Shown piece by piece: positions 35,984-45,627 of a stretch of DNA of 64,000 nt (position 1 is the stretch's first letter; every line of letters starts with the position of its first letter). Origin of the DNA: Tilletiopsis washingtonensis (Eukaryota; Basidiomycota; Exobasidiomycetes; Entylomatales); assembly GCF_003144115.1 (NCBI RefSeq), contig NW_020312025.1, positions 69,461 through 133,460 on the forward strand. The letters are read 5' to 3'. The notes beneath the pieces are model-generated. The model was not told where the DNA came from. It worked only from the letters and a program-made list of their open reading frames with translations, and did not search any database. The position numbers were made by a program, and so were the translations under genes.

Positions 35984-37942
35984 ATGGCGAGCTCATCAAC
36001 GGCGCACGGCAGCGCCTCCACCGCGCACATCTCCTCCACCGCCGCCGCCGCCGCTGCCGGCAGCACGACGATGGCCACGACGCACTCGGCACTGCCGCCC
36101 GCCGTGCCGCAGCCGGAACGCAGGCGGGAACAGAGGGCAAGGCCGCACGGATGGGTCCACTTTGCTGCAGGAGGGTGAGTAGTGCATCGTGGCGAGAGCG
36201 AGTGCGTAGCACACACAGGACGGGATCAGACGTGGAGAGATGCAGCCGGGAGCCTCGCATGGAGAGAAGAAGACTGGAGCAGCTGCAACGCGCTGTGCAC
36301 AGCTGCCAAGCGCTGCATCGACTGCCAAGCCAGAGCTTGCTGTCAGCGTAAGGCGCAGCCGGTGTCTGCTCGCGCTGTCCCGCTGCGTGAGCAAAGAGGC
36401 AACAGGCATGTGCGCCTTCAGTCGCCGAGACGCACTCGGCGCGCTGGGCGAGGTCAGCTGTTGGGTAGGGCATGCTGTCTTGGCGCCACCTGGCCCCGCT
36501 GCGCTGGTCGAAATGTGCCAGTGGCGCAGCTGGCTCTCTGCGTACTGCCGCCAGGCTTGCATGGACGGCGAAGTCGGCGGACCTCGAGCGGTAGACTCCA
36601 GGTAGCACTGGCATCAGAGCCAGGCGCTGCACAGATCATGAGCGGCACCTGCCTCTGCTTTCGGTCTGCTCGGGCCGGTCTTGTCGCTCCCAGGTCTACG
36701 CTGCCCGCTCGCCCTGCTGACGCCGTTCGCTTCATAGAGTGGCGGGCATGTGCGGCGCCATCGTCACGTCGCCACTAGACGTCGTCAAGACCCGTCTCCA
36801 ATCGGACCTGTTCCGGCCCGTCACCTCTCCTCGCTCCACCGCAGCAGCCGCCTCGGCAGCTCGGAGTAGCGGCGCCTTCTCCCAGACACGGCGTCTCGCG
36901 TATCACTTTGTCGAGACGGCACAGCTGCTGCGCACCATCGCTACCCGCGAGGGTCCACGGGCGCTCTTCCGAGGCCTAGGCCCGACGCTGCTCGGCGCTG
37001 TGCCGGCGCGCTCCATCAACTTTTATACGTACGGCAACGGCAAGGTGTTCCTTGCTGAGCACCTGAATGGCGGGAAAGAGTCGCCGGCGGTACATCTGGG
37101 CGCGGCAGCACTGGCGGGTGAGTCATCGCGCCTGCGACTTCGCAAGGTTAGCTCGTGCTGACAATCGCTGCTCAAGGCATCGTCACTGCGACGGCGACCA
37201 ATCCGATCTGGGTCGTCAAGACGCGCCTGCAGCTCGAGGCATCGGCCGCTGAGCGTTCGCTCGAGACTGCGCGCAACGCTGCTGTGGGGCGGCATGCCTC
37301 CTCATCAGGCGCAGCTCCCGCCGCCTCTCGCTCTCTCAGCACCTCTGCGCTAGCCGCGACCTCAGCCATGCGTGGCGCCTCGCTGCAAAAGTCCTTCTTT
37401 GCCGGCTCGAACCCGTCCGTGCCGCGCTCGTCCAGCACGCAGATGGTGCTGCACATCGTGCGCTCCGAGGGCATCCCCGGCCTGTACCGCGGCATGAGTG
37501 CCTCGTATCTCGGCGTCGTGGAGGGCACCATCCAGTGGGTGCTGTACGAGAAGCTCAAGCGCTGGGAGAGCAAGAGTGAGGGCGAGGAGAAGCGGCAGGG
37601 CTTGCGCACTACGATCGGAGCAGCGGGCACGGCGAAGCTCATCGCCAGTCTCATTACGTATCCCCACGAGGTGAGTCCTGCGCTACGTCGCATCCTGCTC
37701 TGCTTACTGACGCTCGCTCCACGCAGGTGCTGCGCACACGCATGCGGCAGCAGCCCTCGCCGGGCGAGGTGGCAAAGTACACGAGTCTGCGCAAGACGAT
37801 CGTCTGCGTCTGGCGCGACGAGGGTGCCGCGGCGCTCTACGGCGGCCTCAGCGCGCATCTGCTGCGCGTCGTGCCGAACGCTGCCATCATGTTCTCCGTG
37901 TACGAGCTGGCGCTGTGGCTCGCTGCGCCGCCGCCGTCGTAG
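35984..37942 (+). CDS. RIM2: Mitochondrial pyrimidine nucleotide carrier (Rim2 type)
   Basis: Inner-membrane carrier of the SLC25 family that brings pyrimidine nucleotides into mitochondria for DNA and RNA synthesis. Four exons: join(35984..36174,36738..37117,37177..37670,37727..37942), 426 residues. Three carrier repeats are visible: CGAIVTSPLDVVKTRLQSD, then TATATNPIWVVKTRLQLEA, then LITYPHEVLRTRMRQQ, with the LFRGLGPTLLGAVPARSIN, LYRGMSASYLGVVEGTIQW and LYGGLSAHLLRVVPNAAIM helices. The PIWVVKTR and YPHEVLRTR variants are characteristic of the Rim2/SLC25A33-36 branch. Low-complexity inserts follow repeat helices 1 and 3 (Ser/Ala-rich). Intron 1 is 563 nt, the longest in the window. Confidence 0.94.
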
Positions 37943-38237
37943 CCCCCGTGCCGCACCGCTACACCCTTCCAACACGCTATTATCGACCACCGCTCTTAAG
38001 CCCCCACTCGCTGGACCTCACCTCGCTCGTCTCTCTGGTTGCATCCGTCACCTATCTACACAGCCTCCGCGCAATGACACCACTTCGCTACTCAGCATCC
38101 CTCAGTGCATCCTAGTCTTATGAAATCGAAGGCCTGGCTGAAGTGGACTCAGCCCGACAACGGGGCATTTGCTCGCACCCGGCCCGCCCCGGCGAGGAGA
38201 CGCTCCGACGCGGGCCGGCCCACGTGCTGGTAGTAGT
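37943..38237. other. Convergent 3' gap between RIM2 and F-box gene A
   Basis: It is 295 bp between facing genes and marks the edge between the conserved block and the F-box array. No feature beyond presumed 3' UTRs is seen. Confidence 0.4.
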
Positions 38238-39324
38238 TCAGGCGATGTGTGATGCGCACTGGCGAAGAGCTTCCCATGAGCAGCAAGAGGTGCAGCCGAA
38301 TTTGATCTCGTATGTGCCTCCGTCGAGCAACTTTCCACCGTCATGGAGAAGGCGAAAGAATGCTTCTTCCTCTGTGAGCACACGGATGAGCGAGACGCCG
38401 AAGCAGGAAGAGGCGCCACTGACGGGCGTAACGATATTGCTCGAGGTCCGGTCCGTCCCCGTAGTCGACCAGCTCTTTGAGGAAGTGGTACTCGGTCTCA
38501 CGAGTGTAGAGGCACACATTTTTCCTGTTGAGTCTGCTTCAGAGACTGGACGCAGTGGCGTAAAACAAGCCAGCTCAGCTAGCTTACCAAAACTGTGCGA
38601 CAGTAATCGGACAGTCCTTCTTGTTGCTAATCTCGACTCTTGGGTTCTCGGTGTCGTCCGACGCAAGCCTATTGCGCACCATGCAGGACTTGTCAAAGCG
38701 GTCGAATGACTGTTGTATGTCACAGTCAGACAGGCGCTAGGGACATGCGTAGCGGAACGCGAGATTACCTTGCAGTCGCGAATGATCATCTTCGACACCC
38801 TGAGCTGGCTTCAGCCGATTTTGCACCTCAAATGTCGCCAATCTTGCCCCACTCACGGAGGCTCTGTTGCATTGTCGCCCACCGCGGCCAGCGTGTGAAG
38901 GTAAGGCATGCGACGTGCCTCTTGGAAACACGGGAAGTCACAAGCCGAGCCTGGCTCAGAACAGTACTCCTCGTTGTCCCAGTATCCGCACGCAGGGTCC
39001 CCAGAGTAGGCGTGAATGCGCTCGTACGGCGTTGCAAACATGAAGCCCATGCTGACGAGTGGGTGCAGCTTGAGCTCGCCCTCTTGCAGACCTGTGAGCT
39101 TTGCGACATCGACCTTGGCCGTGCGAAAGAGCTTCGCATCGAAGGCAGGATGAGTCCCAATGAGGTCTGCAAACGTCTTGCATGTGCGCTTGAGCAAGGA
39201 TCAGACGTCGTGCGCAAGGAGAAAGAGCACATCCACTCACCTTGATTCCGCGCAGCTCACGCCCGTCGAAGTGCAGCAAGATCTCCAGCAGTAGTTCAAG
39301 CGGCAGCGAAAGCAGCAAGGGCAT
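38238..39324 (-). CDS. F-box-like family protein A
   Basis: Six exons: complement(join(38238..38371,38424..38524,38588..38709,38769..38799,38857..39188,39241..39324)), 267 residues, every phase consistent. The N-terminus SLPLELLLEILLHFDGRELR..IK|RTCKTF matches an F-box (Skp1-binding) helix set, with an intron splitting it after Lys. Family blocks follow: LFRTAKVD, LKLHPL, ERIHAYSG, YLHTLAAVGDNATEPP, a 31-nt mini-exon (GVSKMIIRDCK), ITVAQFW, then a variable C-terminus with CTSCC. By analogy it may recruit substrates to an SCF ubiquitin ligase; the substrate region has no domain I know. Unlike the neighbouring housekeeping genes, codon third positions are less extremely GC. Members B to E share the plan. 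Confidence 0.88.
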
Positions 39325-40008
39325 GGCTGAGTTGCGCGGCGGCAGGCGGGGTGTGGTGGTTGCGTGTGAAGTTGCTGCCGAAGGCCGGCGAGGCCTGCGT
39401 CTTCATCATCTGCGCACGGCGGCGCATGATGATGCCGCTGGCGGCGGCGGCACCCCTGAGCGCCGAGTTCCCACGGCGGCCCAAGCTCTCGCTCTGCTTT
39501 GCCTCGGAGCGGCCAGCTCGTCTTGCCCAGCCTCACCTCGGCTATGGCAGCAGGCTGCACGGATGGCCACAGAGCTGAAGCGATGGCAACTCATCTCGAC
39601 ACTGGCCTGGGACTGAACGCGGTTGCCGCATCGCACACGCGCTCTGCGCAATGAGTGTCACGCCTGTCACGCACGCGCACTGACGCTCTCTTCCCTCCCA
39701 CTGTTCGATGACTCTCTCTGCCTTCGCTGCCATTGACCGAGAACAAGTGTGGACACGGGCGCTGATATGCAATGAATTTGCAGGGAGACTGGCGCGCAGG
39801 AGCATCGACCGACGCGACTAGCCTGGATCTATGGCCGACTTGGGCTCGATGTGGCTTCTCGAGTACATGTCGACACTCATGCTCGTCCTTCAGCTTCTCG
39901 AGTCTTGCACGAGATGGTGAGCCGTCCTTGCGAGCGCGGCTTCTGCGCGAGCAACGAGGTCGACAGACTGAAAGAGTACGGCAGCTCAATTGCGATGTCA
40001 GCACAGCC
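39325..40008. other. Intergenic between F-box genes A and B
   Basis: About 680 bp holding the promoter of A and the trailer of B. No remnant of a further family copy (no LPVEL, NATDPP or QFW reading) was found here. Confidence 0.45.
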
Positions 40009-41070
40009 TCATTGTCTGAACTGGAAGAATGCACGGACATCTTCTATCAGGTAGTTCGGCAATTCATCCCAGTCGGCCTTGACATACTCTTTCAACTTTT
40101 TGTCTATCTTTGTTTTGACCTGGCCGGCGTAGAAGCAGTAGCAGCGCCTGTGGTGTGTCAGTTGGCAGCAACGGAGCCGAGCGCTTGAGCGAAGACAAAC
40201 TCTCACCAGAACTGCTCGACAGAAATCGGCCGGCCATCCTCGTTATGGATTTGGAAGCGACCGACCATGCTCGACTTGCGAACGAGCTTGTAGTTTCTCG
40301 TCTCCAGCGACGTGCGCTACGGCGCGAAATTAGTATGACACTCAGAGGCCAGACGAGTGACCTACCGGGTCAGTGACCGTCATGTGCGAGACCCTGCAGC
40401 TGCGTCAGAAAGCCCATGCGCGGTTCTACAGGCGACTCGACTCACGGAGGGTCTGTGGCATTGTCGCCTGCCGCTGCCAAGGAAGCCAGGCGTGGCTTGT
40501 GCTCATCCTCGGAGCGGCTCGCGAGAAAGTCGCAGTCGGCCGCGTCGCTTCCTGCAGCGGGAAGTTCCTCGTAGCTGATCTCGAAGTGGGCTTTGATGAG
40601 GATGAGAGGATGCAGCTTGAAATAGTGCTCGCCGCTCCAGGTGCGGCTCCTCTCAACGGCCTTCACTTTCAGGAAGCTCCATCCCTGTGAGCGGAAGCAC
40701 GTCAGCTGGCACTGGCGCTGAGACGTGCCTGGTGGTACGCACGAGCTCCGGGATCAGTCTGAGCGGGAGGCTAAGCGGGACTCGCGAGGTCTCTGTGGAA
40801 CGCGCCCTGCGGGCCGTGTACAGCTCGAGGCCTCGTTGCAGGAGCGCTGCATCTACGTCCCTGGTGCGGAACATCAGTCCGTCGAACTTTGGCTCATCGA
40901 TGAGCGCACTGAGGTGCTGGCAGGTGCACTGGGCGATGATGAGCGCCCGCAGGTCTCGTCTGGCGCGGATGATGTGCCGCACTCACTTTGAGGAGCCGCA
41001 GAGCGAGGGGCGTGCAGTACAGAAGAACCTCGATGCGCAGCTCGACAGGCAGCGAGAGCAGCGATGCCAT
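40009..41070 (-). CDS. F-box-like family protein B
   Basis: Six exons: complement(join(40009..40147,40207..40316,40366..40393,40446..40684,40743..40928,40987..41070)), 261 residues. It begins MASLLSLPVELRIEVLLY, then |CTCQHLSALI after the conserved first intron. Family blocks: MFRTRDVDAALL, FKLHPLILI, LASLAAAGDNATDPP, mini-exon GVSHMTVTDP, ISVEQFW, RCYCFYAGQ. Compared with A it has one extra intron (40685-40742) inside the exon 2-3 region and a shorter last exon ending FFQFRQ. Probable SCF substrate-receptor-like protein by its F-box; no target domain is recognised. Confidence 0.87.
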
Positions 41071-41741
41071 GGCGCCGACGGATTCGGTAGCGAGGAAGCG
41101 GCAGTGTTCTGCACTGGAGCTGCACTGGAGCTGCGTGTGAGCGTCAGCATTGCGCTCTGTCGGCGGGCCAGCGTGACATGTGACGAACCTGCGAGCGAGC
41201 GTGGCACAGGAACACGACGGACGGGCGGTGGTGGGCAGAAGGGGGTGGTGGAGGACGTGAGCGAAGCTGTGGACCGCATGACGGGTCCGTCTCCGCTTCT
41301 CGGCTTGTGACGAGTCGGCTGCCTGCACATGCGCTGCCGACTCGACTGCCGTTGCTGCTTGCGGCACCGCCTCGAGGCGAGTTGACATGGCTCGCGCGCG
41401 TCTGCCTGCCGCTTTCGCCACGCGTCGCGTCAACACCATGTGTCCGAGAGCTGCGTGCTGAGCGTCCGAGCTCCTCTCGCGGCAACGCTCGCATCGCAGG
41501 GCGCCAGCTTTCGCTACGCAAGGCCGCTACGGCCGTCGCAACATGCCAACAACTCATGCCAAGTCGGCTGAGCGAGCGAGCGAGCGAGCGGACAAGCTCC
41601 CCGAATTCACGCACGGTGGCTGCTGAGTGTCCTGTGCGGCAGGACTCATCTCCCACATGGCGCGGTCTTGGAGTAGTAGAAGTACAAATGCTGATTTGAG
41701 ACATGATGCGAGAGCTCGGGAAGTGAGGGCAGTCGGGCAGA
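41071..41741. other. Intergenic between F-box genes B and C, with (GAGC)n
   Basis: About 670 bp. A tetranucleotide run of GAGC/GCGA units (about 41569-41590) is the only marked feature. It presumably holds the promoter of B. Confidence 0.45.
41569..41590. repeat. (GAGC)n microsatellite
   Basis: About five perfect tetranucleotide units upstream of F-box gene B. Confidence 0.85.
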
Positions 41742-42608
41742 TCACCACTCGTAGCCAAAGAAGCCCGCTGTGTAGCCATTAGCGTCCGTGTCATCGGAGC
41801 CCCCGTCGGGGTGAATCCAAGCCTCATACTTTCCATCCGCCACCACCTTTTCATGCTCCAAGCCCACCAGCTTGAAGCGGAAATCTTGCTGAGATCCTGC
41901 GTCAGCGTCATCTTCAGTGCAGCTGCGAAGTGCTGCGCACATATGTTTCGAGAGCGCTCTAGACCGTACTGAGTGAGCTCTGGCTCGATGACACGCTCCG
42001 GGCGACACACCTTGTTAGCGTGCTTGGCGAAGAAGGAGAAGCATTTCCTGGGGCGTGTCAGTTGCGAGCACGTAACATGGGAGACTAGATGCCTGCCCAC
42101 CAGAACTGCTCGACCGTGATCGGCTCGTCGCCTTCGCTGCGAATGACCATTGTAGAGTGCACACGGCGACGCTGCACTTTGCTCGTGTTCGTCGTGCGGA
42201 TTGCAGCTAGGTACTGCGATTTGAGATGAGAGGTAAGCGCCAGGTCAAGCACAGAAGCACGCGGCGCACTAGAACGTCCTCAATTGTCATTTGAGCGACC
42301 CTGCAGGCGTCCGAGTCAGTTGAGTCTTCGCAAGGGAGCAGAACAACACTCACGGGGGATCGGTGGCATTCTCTTTTGAGGCCGCCAGGCAATGCAGACG
42401 CTGCCTTCCCTGCTCTACGCTTGCGTCCTTGTCGTCGTCGTCGCAGCGAGACACGCCGATGCCCTCATATTCACGATCGAAGCTTCCGTCAGAGCAAGCG
42501 CGGCTGAGCCCTTACCTTCATGATCCGGAGGACAAGAGTGTCGCAGTACAGGAGAACCTCGGTGAGGAGCTCAACAGGGAGCGACAGCAGCGAAGTTGGC
42601 GCCGACAT
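41742..42608 (-). pseudogene. F-box-like family copy C with internal deletion
   Basis: Exon 1 (42516..42608) is intact: MSAPTSLLSLPVELLTEVLL..RIMK with a GTAAGG donor. Only 33 nt later family sequence resumes in the middle of exon 3 (SFDREYEGIGVSRC, then RLHCLAASKENATDPP, ending 42354). The FRTxxVD and HPL blocks are gone. The rest is normal: mini-exon 42270..42300 (GVAQMTIEDVL), 42101..42213 ending ITVEQFW, 41965..42047, and 41742..41896 ending FFGYEW. A 33-nt intron is too short to splice; acceptors further in (for example before GGA AGG CAG) would give a shorter protein that keeps frame. The donor at 41964 (GTCTAG) is also weak. It may be a pseudogene or a truncated but expressed paralogue. 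Confidence 0.7.
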
Positions 42609-43445
42609 GGCGAGGAAAGGACGAGGTGTCGAAGCACGGCGCTGCTGATGACAAGCAACGTGAGCACGACAGCTCGTGTAGAGGGGAAATCAACTCACAT
42701 GTGAGGCGCGAGCAGCAACGACGCTGGCACGTACGCGGACTCGTCGACAAATCGGCGTTGATGGAGCGTCAAAGGACGTTGACTGCGCAGCGTGAGTTGG
42801 AGTACGCGGCGACAAGCAGGCGCGCGTCAACGTACACCACAAGGCTGCAACTGAGCGACGGCGTGCGACAGAGCGTGTGAGAGGTGCAGTAGACGGGACG
42901 GAGGAGCGAATGCGGTCGTCAGATGAGGGTGTGGTGGTCAAGAGCAAGTCCTGCGCCGCCGCATGCCTGCACGTCTAGCCGAGCGCGCGCGCCGCGCGAG
43001 GTCCCGTGACGCCACCGCACAGCGAATACATCAGCTCAGCCAGCAGCAGTCTCGAGCCTGCAGGTGCGTCTTGTAGGACGCATGGGCAGCAATGCCCTCC
43101 TGATCACGCTCGGTCCACCGTGCTGAAGTGCTGCAGTATTCCCGCCAGCGCAAGGCACGTCCCACAGCCCGCCGCTCGACGCGCTCGACGCGCACGACGC
43201 TCGCCGACTGAATCGTGCAGTGCAGCGCAAGGGATAGTTGAACTAGGGCGGCCAGGTCTCGCTTGCTTCAGCGATTGCGGGCGTGATGAGTGGGGGCAAG
43301 GCAGCCAGCAAAAGCGTGCAGCTGCTGCCACAGACCTCGTCAGGCTCCAGCGGCCTGGCAAGCGGCTCACGCCGTGGTCGGGCCCGACGTCAGATATGAT
43401 GGCTGCTGAATCTCATTGCCGTTGCTGCAACATCTTCTCGATCTG
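42609..43445. other. Intergenic between F-box copies C and D
   Basis: About 840 bp with no family motif or other frame supported on either strand. It is the likely former promoter of C and trailer of D. Confidence 0.4.
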
Positions 43446-44832
43446 CTACTCCTCTTCCTCCTCGACCATTCCATCCTCCCCTCCGTTCTCCGCTTGCTCG
43501 TCCCCTTCGCCTTCCTGTGCGTCAGACTCCGCATCCCCATCTCTTGCAAACCAGCGATCCTCATCGCTCTCGCTTCGGAACCAGCAGGCTATGCAGCCAC
43601 AGTGATCTCTGTGCTTGCAGTAGCCGCACGAACACATCTTGGCGTCGTCGGAATCAGTCAGAGTCTCATCAAACTCGTCAACGCCAACCTTGCGGATGAG
43701 ATAGCGGCCGTTTGCTTGCAGCTCAGCAGGAGACGTTGCAATGCTAGTCAGCCTCTTTGCCTCGCGGATGCGAACGTGAGGTAGGCTCTGTGGAGGTGAT
43801 ATAGTCAGTCAAAGCGTCAGACAGGGTGGCTGAGGGTCACACTGACGTCTGCGGTGCTCACCAGAACTGCGCAACGCTAATCGGCTTGTTGTCCAGGTTC
43901 TTGATCTCAAATTGTGCCCGCCTTGCGCGAGTCGAGATGATCTTGCCGTTCTTCATGACAAGCGTCTTGGGCACCATGCTGAAGGACTGAACGGCGCCGC
44001 AAGTGAGCAAAGAGATGTGCTGGCCGACGCAAGCAGACTGACGCCTTCAACACAACTCTGTGTGAGCTGGCGTCAGCGCGTAAGTCAGATGACGCAGGCT
44101 CTGGCTCACTGTGTCAACAAGCACAAGTTCAGAGACGCTGCAAGGCAACAGAGGTCAGAAAAGGAGTACAGTGTCAGCATCCGACTCACGGAGGCTCAGT
44201 TGCATTTTCATCAGCGGCTGCATGCATGTGAAGCAGTGGCAAGGGCTCGACAGCCTCGCCGCTCTTCTCCCTCGGCTGCGGGTCACAGCTGTCGCAGAGC
44301 TCCTCAAGCCGGGTGCATTCACTGCAGTGAGCTTGTCGAACGCGCATGTTGTGGTAGCGCTCGCCGAAGATGAACCTCATATTGAGAAGCTCGTGCTTCT
44401 GGAGCGGTCCGGTGAGATTGCTGAGCGGCTCGAACATGAAGTAATAGTCATCAATGAAGGTAAAACGCTCCATGCTCTTTTGTGTGGCAAGTGTGAGCAC
44501 ACGTCAGTAGTTGTTGAGCAATGCAAGCCGCTCACCGTATTCAGCTCCTTCAGTAGATAACACATGGCCGGCGTGCCCTGATGGCGCTGCACTGCACTCT
44601 CGAGCGCAGCCATGTCGACCGTCTTGGTGCGAAACAGAAGCTTGTCGAAGGCAGAGCTGTTGATGACGGTGTTGAAGGCCCGGCAGGTGCGCTGCGAGCC
44701 TGATCAGCACGCACTCCAGCTCTGCTGTGCACTCAGACTCACCCTGAGAACGCGCAGCTGGTGCCCGTCACCGCACCAGTCCGGCAGTATCTCAATCTGC
44801 AGCTCGACGGGAAGCGAGAGGAACGAAGTCAT
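43446..44832 (-). CDS. F-box-like family protein D with Cys-rich acidic tail
   Basis: Six exons: complement(join(43446..43785,43862..43986,44110..44137,44190..44476,44536..44691,44743..44832)), 341 residues. Start MTSFLSLPVELQIEIL, then RTCRAFNTVI after intron 1; LLFRTKTVDMAALE; HELLNMRFIFGE; LLHMHAAADENATEPP; mini-exon PVSELVLVDT; ISVAQFC. The last exon is the longest in the family (340 nt). It adds CSCGYCKHRDHCGCIACWF, a C-x-C-x2-C-x5-C-x-C-x2-C cluster that could bind metal, and then a strongly Glu/Asp-rich tail ending in EEEEE. Joining exon 5 at the nearest CAG would make a stop codon; the acceptor two bases further (GAG|C) keeps frame and turns the usual QFW into QFC. Confidence 0.87.
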
Positions 44833-45627
44833 ATCGCGCGTTGCGAGAAGGCTGGGCACCGCGGCAGTGGCACGCTGCGAGGGGCCGAGAGCACTCAGCA
44901 GATTGCGGCTACATGACAGATGCATGAACGCGCGCAACGCACCTCGCAGTCGGCAAGAAGGAGGCCGGCGCCTGCGCTGCTGCTGGCTCGTGCGCGTGTG
45001 CAGTAGCGCGACGAGGATGTGTGCGCAAAAGAGCGCAGCGGCAAGGAAGCGGCAGCAGATGGGCAAACGACAGAGCAGAGAAGGGTGTGGAGGTGGTAAA
45101 GCAAGATGGCTGCGCTGCGCCTGACATCATGGCTCGATGGCGGCGCCGGCACGCCTCCTGTGCCGGCCGAAGGAGGCAATTGTGCTCGACATGAACCCGT
45201 CGCGGCGCAGCACTGGGAACGCCACGGCCGGCCTGCCTCTTTAGTTTGGCCGCCGCGGCGGGCCACGGACACCGGCGCGTCGGGCGCTGTGCACATGGCC
45301 CCTGTCACGACGCAGGCAGCCAAAAGCTGACGCTGTCGCTTGAGCTTGCTGCAGCTCTGTGGCAACGAGCATCGAGGTGCAGATGCGCAAATTAATGCTT
45401 GCGGCTGATCGATGCGCTCAGACTGATGCTGGCTCAAGCGTGGGTGCGGCGCGTAGAGGGGCAGGGAGGCACGCCGCGCGTCTTGCGCGACGCAGGCAAA
45501 ACACCAACACCGCGGCGGCGACGCGTGCCCGAATGCCGCCGCGCCGCCTCGCTGCTGCTCAGCCTGCCGCACCTCTCTCACACCTCCTCCTCACCGCTGC
45601 TCCATCTCACCCGGCGCACGCGCCCTC
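44833..45627. promoter_or_regulatory. Divergent region between F-box D and BRN1
   Basis: About 800 bp between divergent start codons. An ACGCGT hexamer lies at 45521-45526, about 100 bp before the BRN1 start; at this GC content it may be chance. No coding feature is seen. Confidence 0.4.

Larger units (their letters stand above)
38238..44832 (-). repeat. Tandem array of F-box-like paralogues A, B, C, D
   Basis: Four same-strand copies, spaced 0.65-0.85 kb apart, share exon 1 (28-31 codons, F-box start), exon 2 beginning with TC, exon 3 ending NAT[DE]PP, a 28-31 nt exon 4, exon 5 ending QF[WC], and a variable last exon. Sequence identity between copies is low outside these blocks, so the duplications look old. 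Confidence 0.85.

Noticed and set aside
42609-43445. A further F-box copy between C and D
   Set aside because: No LPVEL, NATDPP, QFW or mini-exon reading was found on either strand.
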